Source: a virus. From it: DNA of 64,000 bases. The position numbers were made by a program, and so were the translations under genes. Positions 58,528 to 64,000 of this stretch are shown in pieces. Below the pieces are notes generated by a model. The model made no database searches and was not told the origin of the DNA. It worked only from the letters and a program-made list of their open reading frames with translations. The first letter of the stretch is position 1; every line of letters begins with the position of its first letter. The DNA is taken from IMG/VR virus record IMGVR_UViG_3300030085_004215, positions 1 to 64,000 of that record. The stretch is one strand, 5' to 3'.

Positions 58528-59764
58528 TTACCATCCCCTCTTCAAGTGGTTTCACTCTTCTAATTTCAACATCAAATATATCTATCTCAAATCTTCCTTC
58601 TTCACCCGAATCAGAGAGTATATTTGATAAATTTTCAATAATATCTCTACTATAGTTCGTTATTCTATCACAATCAAATCTTAAAATAATATCATTATCT
58701 ACTTCCGAATGATGTGTCTTGATTTTTTTTGATAAATCGTACAATGTATTCTGTTGTTCTGAACTTATGTATTTATTTACACCATAACCTTTATGTCCAA
58801 CCCAATCTCCATAAATTGTGGTACACCACGGTTCTAAATATTCTAAATTCTGTAAATTACAATTCTCTACCACAAAACCTATATCATATACTTTAGGTAT
58901 GACTGGATGTAACCATTCATCATGAGTTATTATTGCACCCCATTTTCTAATAAAGTTTCGTGTACTCCGTTGGTTCTGAGCCAACCACTCCGATGATTCT
59001 CTACCCTTCATAAAAACTTGACCTGCAGGATTTCTAATTGCACCATCTTTGAATCTACTACCTCTACAAGTCATATGATACACAAACCCTTTCCAAGTCT
59101 GTATCAACTCGTATCCTGCCAAAAGAAATCTGTTGAATATATCAGAGTCCTCTTTGGATTGTGGTGCAAATAGTGGGTCATGTCCACCAACAAAATCCCA
59201 ATCCTTTTTCATTATGGCCCATGGTGCAAATATTCCTTTTGAAATCTCTTGATTGAGAGATAATGGCCCGTATAACAAACCATCCTTACCAGTTTGGATA
59301 TCATCAACAAACTTTAATAATTCAGTTTCTTTAAACTCCTCTGGTTCTATTCCGAAATCTTCTAATATTTTTTCTTTACCATCTGGATGTAATGGTGGTT
59401 CTATTCTTGTTAGTGATACGACAGTTCCATCTTTAATAAGTTTATCTATCTGTACATCTGAATTAGGACAGAGATACATATCTGCATGAAATATCATAAC
59501 TATATCATTACTTGAATACTCATTTATTAATGTATCATATAGAATAGTATGTCCTAATCTTTCTGGACCTGGATTGACATGTAATCTAACCTTTTTATCA
59601 GTTTTCATAATTTCCTCAACCCACTCAACTGTCCCATCTGTACTTGCATCACTTGCAATACAAATCTCGTGTTCTATAGATTGGTTCCTACGAATACTAT
59701 TATATGCCTGTTTTAAATATTTTAAGTTATTCCTACTTGGTAATATAAAACTTATAGGTCTCAT
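58499..59764 (-). CDS. Family 2 glycosyltransferase
   Basis: 421 residues. GT-A fold: FILPSRNNLKYLKQAYNSI (6-24), IASDASTDGTVEWVEE (36-51) and FHADMYL (DxD-like, about 92-98). The C-terminal 170 residues are an extra domain. It probably decorates host or virion glycan. Shares four bases with the next gene. Confidence 0.85.
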   Translation of the reverse strand: MRPISFILPSRNNLKYLKQAYNSIRRNQSIEHEICIASDASTDGTVEWVEEIMKTDKKVRLHVNPGPERLGHTILYDTLINEYSSNDIVMIFHADMYLCPNSDVQIDKLIKDGTVVSLTRIEPPLHPDGKEKILEDFGIEPEEFKETELLKFVDDIQTGKDGLLYGPLSLNQEISKGIFAPWAIMKKDWDFVGGHDPLFAPQSKEDSDIFNRFLLAGYELIQTWKGFVYHMTCRGSRFKDGAIRNPAGQVFMKGRESSEWLAQNQRSTRNFIRKWGAIITHDEWLHPVIPKVYDIGFVVENCNLQNLEYLEPWCTTIYGDWVGHKGYGVNKYISSEQQNTLYDLSKKIKTHHSEVDNDIILRFDCDRITNYSRDIIENLSNILSDSGEEGRFEIDIFDVEIRRVKPLEEGMVNDVFHIREK

Positions 59765-60672
59765 TTATTTGTCAACTCCCAATGTTCTTTCCATTTTTCT
59801 TCTGTATAGTTTTGTTCAAATCTCTTAAGTGTCGTATCACTACACAAATCCCAAAATTTTTGTGACCTTAGTTTTCTTGCAACTTCTTTGGCCCCTTCTA
59901 AATCACCAACCTCGACTGTAGTTAGTGGATGTAATATTTCTTGTGTATCCAATCCTTTGTATCCAATACAAGGTGTTCCATGAAACCCACAGTTCATGGC
60001 AAATGTACCAGCAGCATGTGTCCTCATCAGATGAACACCTATACTAAAACCACCTAATGTATCTAACCAATCTCTCCAATTCATATAAGGTAGGTAATCT
60101 ATATCCTCAATGGCATCTTCTTGGTCTTGTTTTCTACCCATCGAGGGTGCCGACATAGGATATCCTATCTCTCTTGCCACTATGTAAGAATCAAAACCAC
60201 CATACCAACTAACAAAGTTACCACCAATCATTATACTGTTACTCCATCCAAACTCTCTTCTATTAAATCCATCAGTAATCATCAAACTTCTCATCACTCT
60301 TACATCCTTACAACCTAAACCAAGATAGTAATTCACATCACTTTCATTGTGACAATATACCCAATCTGCATCTGTTATCGTATTATAGTATTTGAATTGA
60401 TTTTCAATGGTGTAATCTTGAAAATACCAATGTGGTCCTTCCTGCATTACTGCAACTTTATCACAACATTCTCTGTATGTATTTAAATCTACATTAGGAT
60501 TTGTTTTTGGTATTATAACAATACCCAAATCAAACTTTTCACTCGGTATGTTGTTTATATTATAATGTGGTGCATCTAATGCCATCATCCAACCATATTC
60601 AGTTCTGGCATTGGGAAAATCTCTTGGTATTTTACCTTCTATTTGACTTTCTGAAAAAAATACAACCTTCAT
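59761..60672 (-). CDS. GT-B glycosyltransferase-like
   Basis: 303 residues, two Rossmann-like halves; FGWSNSIMIGGNFVSWYGGFDSYIV at about 140-165 and HAAGTFAMNCGFHGTPCIGYKGLDTQEIL near 219-247 resemble GT4-like donor-binding regions. Donor sugar unknown. ATGA couplings on both sides. Confidence 0.65.
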   Translation of the reverse strand: MKVVFFSESQIEGKIPRDFPNARTEYGWMMALDAPHYNINNIPSEKFDLGIVIIPKTNPNVDLNTYRECCDKVAVMQEGPHWYFQDYTIENQFKYYNTITDADWVYCHNESDVNYYLGLGCKDVRVMRSLMITDGFNRREFGWSNSIMIGGNFVSWYGGFDSYIVAREIGYPMSAPSMGRKQDQEDAIEDIDYLPYMNWRDWLDTLGGFSIGVHLMRTHAAGTFAMNCGFHGTPCIGYKGLDTQEILHPLTTVEVGDLEGAKEVARKLRSQKFWDLCSDTTLKRFEQNYTEEKWKEHWELTNK

Positions 60673-61334
60673 TTTATCTCTGATATTGTAACAAAATTTA
60701 ATTTATATTGTGATAATAAATATTCTAAAACCTGTTCAAAATGTAGAAAATTTTCTTCATTCCACACATTTTGATTGTGTGTTCCATTGATATGTGATTG
60801 AAACATAAATGTATTTCCATATAAACTTAATGAATCTGGTTCATTAATACCATCACACCCCTCAAAAAAATTACATCCCCATTTTATTCCTTGATTTATT
60901 TCACTATGTCCTGCAACCCACTCAAAATTACCACTAATTGCATCTGCACTTTGTTGGTTCACTCCCCAACCTGGTGCCCTAAATCCATTTGGTTTGTAAC
61001 CACACTTCTCCCACAAGTTTAAACTTTCTTGAACCCGTTCCATTGCAAGACCATAACTTAATTCGTAAAACTCCATCTCACCCAAGTTTTCGGTTTTACA
61101 TGCATGATAATGACCATGATTACTCATTTCAATCCAATCATATTGTTTCCAAAAATCCACAAACTCTTTTGTGATTGGATACTTACCATGATAATTACTC
61201 GGAATAAATAAATTAAATTTTACTCCATAATTGTGGTGTAGATTTTCAAGATATTGTATTTGGACATCACCCTCAACACCCCACTCTTTTTCTGGATGTA
61301 CATCATCAATTGCCACAACTACATTTGTTTCCAT
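60669..61334 (-). CDS. Polysaccharide-deacetylase-like protein
   Basis: 221 residues from the ATG at 61334, whose TAATG overlaps the previous stop. NodB-homology features: VAIDDVHPEK (Asp-Asp), SNHGHYHA (HxxxH-like metal site), GFRAPGWGV (catalytic Arg-Ala-Pro). It removes N- or O-acyl groups from sugars, fitting the surrounding glycosyltransferases. Confidence 0.78.
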   Translation of the reverse strand: METNVVVAIDDVHPEKEWGVEGDVQIQYLENLHHNYGVKFNLFIPSNYHGKYPITKEFVDFWKQYDWIEMSNHGHYHACKTENLGEMEFYELSYGLAMERVQESLNLWEKCGYKPNGFRAPGWGVNQQSADAISGNFEWVAGHSEINQGIKWGCNFFEGCDGINEPDSLSLYGNTFMFQSHINGTHNQNVWNEENFLHFEQVLEYLLSQYKLNFVTISEIK

Positions 61335-61732
61335 TACCAACTCACTTCCCAGTCCTCAAATTCAGCAGCAATACAATCTATCTTGTAGTCCTTACGTCCT
61401 TCTCCAACCTGGTCTTGTATCACATTCTTTGCAGTATTTCTAATACCATTTAATCCGTGAGTTAAACCAAGATTACCATCACCTTCCCCTGCTCGATATG
61501 AAGACTCATTATACCATATATGTGTATTCATCTGTGCCAATACTATAATTGCCCTAATCATCTCACCTGTAGGTTTTTCCCAATTCAGTAACATATCTAA
61601 ATCATGAACTATATCCTTGATTTCTTTTGCATACTCTTCTTTATGTTCTGGTATCTTTACCTCTTTTAATTGTATTATTGATAACCTGTCAATTAACTCT
61701 GAAATCGTTGGTAAATATTTTCTATCTGCCAT
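61334..61732 (-). CDS. Small protein of the glycan cluster
   Basis: 132 residues, helical; begins LPTISELIDRLSIIQLKEVKIPEHKEEY, a start I have seen in small proteins beside sugar-metabolism genes. No known function. Overlaps the epimerase gene by 11 bp. Confidence 0.6.
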   Translation of the reverse strand: MADRKYLPTISELIDRLSIIQLKEVKIPEHKEEYAKEIKDIVHDLDMLLNWEKPTGEMIRAIIVLAQMNTHIWYNESSYRAGEGDGNLGLTHGLNGIRNTAKNVIQDQVGEGRKDYKIDCIAAEFEDWEVSW

Positions 61733-62534
61733 CTAATTGTTCCTTATATTTTTTAATACCTATTAATGGGTCTGTTGGTGTCCAATTAGGTAAAAAAGTA
61801 TGTGTTGCAGCACAAGTATAATCTTGATACCCAATTGGTTTTTGATTCACATTTGTAAAATGATATGGTACATCTAACACATCACATATATCATTATATG
61901 ATGTTGGTTTACCAGTACCTACATCGTAAATACCACTTATATTACCATTAATTGTTGTATATTCTTTCATTGCAAGTATACATGCATCAACTACATCCTC
62001 AACCCAAATAAAATCTCTTTGTGGTGATTTATGTTCATTACCATCTTGTGGAAATATTCCAAAATTATCTGATTTATATATTTGATATGGTATTGATGAC
62101 ATTAAACCTTTATGTTCCTCTCCGATTCCATATGTATTGAAAAATCTCAATGATATAAATTTATCACCTAATAATGACATACCAAGTTTTTCTGCACAAT
62201 ATTTTGACCAAGAATATGAATTAGTAGGACCAGAACTCCTTACAAGAGAACCACCATATCCATAAATTGCAGAACTACTTGCAAACACCACCCTCTTATC
62301 GTATTTTTTTGCAAATTCAAACACCACTCTACTACGAACAAAATTATGATAAAACATATTATTAATATCGGGTTCTCTTAAATCTGCACAGGCACCTATA
62401 TGAAAAATACCATCACACTCCTTGAAGGCATTTTCATCATAATTATCATCAATACCAAACCCAATATATTCATCGAACCTATTTGCAAGATTTTTTCCTA
62501 TGAACCCTTTGTGACCAGTAATTATGTAACTCAT
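61722..62534 (-). CDS. NAD-dependent sugar epimerase, heptose-epimerase-like
   Basis: 270 residues of the short-chain dehydrogenase type: YIITGHKGFIGKNLANRF (3-20) Rossmann start, Tyr-x3-Lys pair in SYSWSKYCAEKL, FFNTYG, RDFIWVEDVVDACILAM, and YQDYTCAA resembling the HldD substrate stretch. Could make an ADP- or GDP-heptose-type sugar for phage or host glycans. Confidence 0.8.
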   Translation of the reverse strand: MSYIITGHKGFIGKNLANRFDEYIGFGIDDNYDENAFKECDGIFHIGACADLREPDINNMFYHNFVRSRVVFEFAKKYDKRVVFASSSAIYGYGGSLVRSSGPTNSYSWSKYCAEKLGMSLLGDKFISLRFFNTYGIGEEHKGLMSSIPYQIYKSDNFGIFPQDGNEHKSPQRDFIWVEDVVDACILAMKEYTTINGNISGIYDVGTGKPTSYNDICDVLDVPYHFTNVNQKPIGYQDYTCAATHTFLPNWTPTDPLIGIKKYKEQLDGR

Positions 62535-63526
62535 TTTTTTGCCTCTTTTAGAAAATCTTCATAAGTAAAAAATTTAGATTGATTGTTGAGTAACTTTGCC
62601 TCATTGTGTTTAGACATCTGAGATATAATATCCCACCAATTTCCCTTTTTATCAACATAACCTCGTTGATTAGTTTCATCCTTAATATATAATCGTTTTC
62701 TTGGGTGTCGTCTGTTGTGTACTCTCAAAATATTTTTAACAACAAATTGTACATAAGAATCACCAAGAACTAATTTTGCCATTCTACCAAAACTTGTATC
62801 CTCTGCACACATCAATAACGAATGTGGTATATTAACACCAGATTTTATAACATCCGATTTAATTACAAGACAACTACCATCAAACTTTGGGTAATCTATA
62901 ATTTTAATATCTAACTCATCACCCATCTCATTAATTTCGTTCATCCTATCAATAGTCATATAGGCTTTTTCTGATGCCTCATGGTTATCTGTCCACTCTT
63001 GTTTATCCACATACTCAACATCTTCAAAATATGGATGTTCTAAAACTTTCCAAGAATCATCCCAATTTTTTCTGTATCCGAATGTAAGTACATATCTGTT
63101 GATATTGTTTTGTTTAGCATACTCATCAACACTTTCTATGGTCGTTAGTGTTTCTTTTGGGAATAGACTATCTGTCTCACCCCATAAAACAAAATCAACA
63201 TCCTCACAATAATTGTGATTCAAATCTCTTCTGTAACCTGGTATGTTATAGATTGGGTCATCGTTGGTTTTTGTAGTTACATTTACTTTATATCCTGCAC
63301 TTTCCAACCGTCTTGTCTTGTTAAAAAAACTTACAAATATTTTCTTTTCATCACCATCTATTCTTTCTAAATATTCAGAGATATTCCAAGTGAAATCAAA
63401 TATAATGTTTTCCTTATTTTCTACTCCATCACAAAAATTTAAACATGATTGAATATATTCATCAACCATTTCTATTTCGTAAAACATTACATGACAACCA
63501 ACCACATATTTATTTTTCAATAACAT
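62531..63526 (-). CDS. Glycosyltransferase-like protein
   Basis: 331 residues. GETDS (DxD-like) in DFVLWGETDSLFP and HSLLMCAEDTSFGRMA suggest a GT-A fold. Contains many aromatic residues and a C-terminal basic patch (HNRRHPRKRLYIKDE). Family not recognised; the assignment comes from motif and neighbours. Confidence 0.6.
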   Translation of the reverse strand: MLLKNKYVVGCHVMFYEIEMVDEYIQSCLNFCDGVENKENIIFDFTWNISEYLERIDGDEKKIFVSFFNKTRRLESAGYKVNVTTKTNDDPIYNIPGYRRDLNHNYCEDVDFVLWGETDSLFPKETLTTIESVDEYAKQNNINRYVLTFGYRKNWDDSWKVLEHPYFEDVEYVDKQEWTDNHEASEKAYMTIDRMNEINEMGDELDIKIIDYPKFDGSCLVIKSDVIKSGVNIPHSLLMCAEDTSFGRMAKLVLGDSYVQFVVKNILRVHNRRHPRKRLYIKDETNQRGYVDKKGNWWDIISQMSKHNEAKLLNNQSKFFTYEDFLKEAKK

Positions 63527-64000
63527 AATTATCCTTTATTGTATTCCACACATTTTTCATCAAATCATTTCTTTGTGTTTTATCAAACCCATTAAAATGC
63601 CAAACCCAACCTGTCTCAAAAAGTAGGTTTCCTTGTAGTACACCTCTCATATGTAGTTGTGAGAGATTGAACTTATCACTTAAAAATTTCAATTCATAAT
63701 CACTTGCACGAATCATATAATTTATAGGAGTTTGGTCTGAACCCTTTTTCAATGTATTATGTTGTCGGTTTCTGAGTTCATCTTCATTCTCGTAATAGAA
63801 ATCAGTAACAGTTTTACAAAACTCCTTATGTTTTTTATTCATAACAATGAACCCACAATTAAAATATGTAGTCCAATCAAATTTTACATCGGGCCAGAAA
63901 TCTTGATAACCTTTTATACTATTATGACTCCATTCTATGAAAAATTTATCTTGAACTGCACCAAACTCACCACCTGCCTCATCAAAGAAATTAGGACAAT
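63510..64000 (-). CDS. Glycosyltransferase-like protein, cut by window edge
   Basis: The frame stays open to the window end: about 163 codons seen. YFNCGFIVMNKKHKEF and SDQTPINYMIRASDYELKFLS look like the nucleotide-sugar transferase GT8-like type (N-x-G, later DQxxxN). An internal ATG at 63842 is unlikely to be the start because the reading continues upstream with normal codons. Confidence 0.7.
   Translation of the reverse strand, partial: CPNFFDEAGGEFGAVQDKFFIEWSHNSIKGYQDFWPDVKFDWTTYFNCGFIVMNKKHKEFCKTVTDFYYENEDELRNRQHNTLKKGSDQTPINYMIRASDYELKFLSDKFNLSQLHMRGVLQGNLLFETGWVWHFNGFDKTQRNDLMKNVWNTIKDNYVIEK

Overview
The window is a 64 kb piece of a large, AT-rich (roughly 30% G+C by eye) contractile-tailed phage genome of the T4-like kind, most likely marine and infecting a Gram-negative bacterium. 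Evidence: a baseplate block with recognisable gp6 and gp25 homologues, a gp55-like late sigma factor, PhoH, UvsE-type UV endonuclease, peptide deformylase, MazG, phage tRNAs and dozens of tiny overlapping genes. Proteins with signal peptides or lipoboxes imply a double-membrane host. The early promoters have E. coli-like sigma-70 boxes, which argues against a Bacteroidetes host. Both ends of the window cut through genes. Almost everything lies on the minus strand, so transcription runs from high to low coordinates.

Layout. 1-1491: envelope-targeted proteins and a 16-residue cysteine-rich peptide. 1543-16548: virion block (two paralogous structural proteins, a 1647-residue baseplate/tail protein with an embedded Hint domain and a LamG-like domain, an S74-chaperone protein, a DNRLRE-like protein, gp6, gp25, a putative hub/spike). 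16705-16926: an isolated plus-strand membrane-protein gene with its own terminator. 16957-19524: a GH6 cellulase gene translationally coupled to the late sigma factor, plus an HD hydrolase. 19596-24232: four overlapping genes (PLP enzyme, glutamine-dependent asparagine-synthetase-like enzyme, pyrimidine hydroxymethylase-like thymidylate synthase homologue, DNA methylase-like protein), a candidate nucleotide or DNA modification pathway. 24846-25248: a tmRNA gene. 25252-31420: small membrane proteins, UvsE, MazG, peptide deformylase, tRNA-Cys. 31468-37809: PhoH, SGNH hydrolase, J-domain protein, Hsp20, two thioredoxins, nuclease. 37907-43281: MoxR ATPase, VWA metalloprotease-like protein, tRNA-Ala. 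43321-49074: sulfotransferase, purine salvage pair, HNH nuclease, deoxyribonucleotidase, carbamoyltransferase. 49197-49570: a promoter-to-terminator non-coding RNA. 49620-58527: HNH nuclease, MscS-like plus-strand gene, GHKL-like protein, many early genes each with its own promoter, and a decayed HNH gene. 58499-64000: glycan-synthesis genes (four glycosyltransferase-like proteins, a deacetylase, a heptose-epimerase-like enzyme).

The strongest regulatory signal is a set of 16 minus-strand promoters with TTGACT/TTGACA and TATATT boxes separated by exactly 18 bp, preceded by an A-tract. Most are followed by a short leader containing AAGGA; in two the start codon is almost at the +1 site. The most novel items are the phage GH6 enzyme, the four-gene modification operon with the separate carbamoyltransferase, the promoter-driven ncRNA with repeated TGACA hairpins, the tmRNA, and the Hint domain inside a tail protein. 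Functions are inferred from motifs read by eye; no database search was run.
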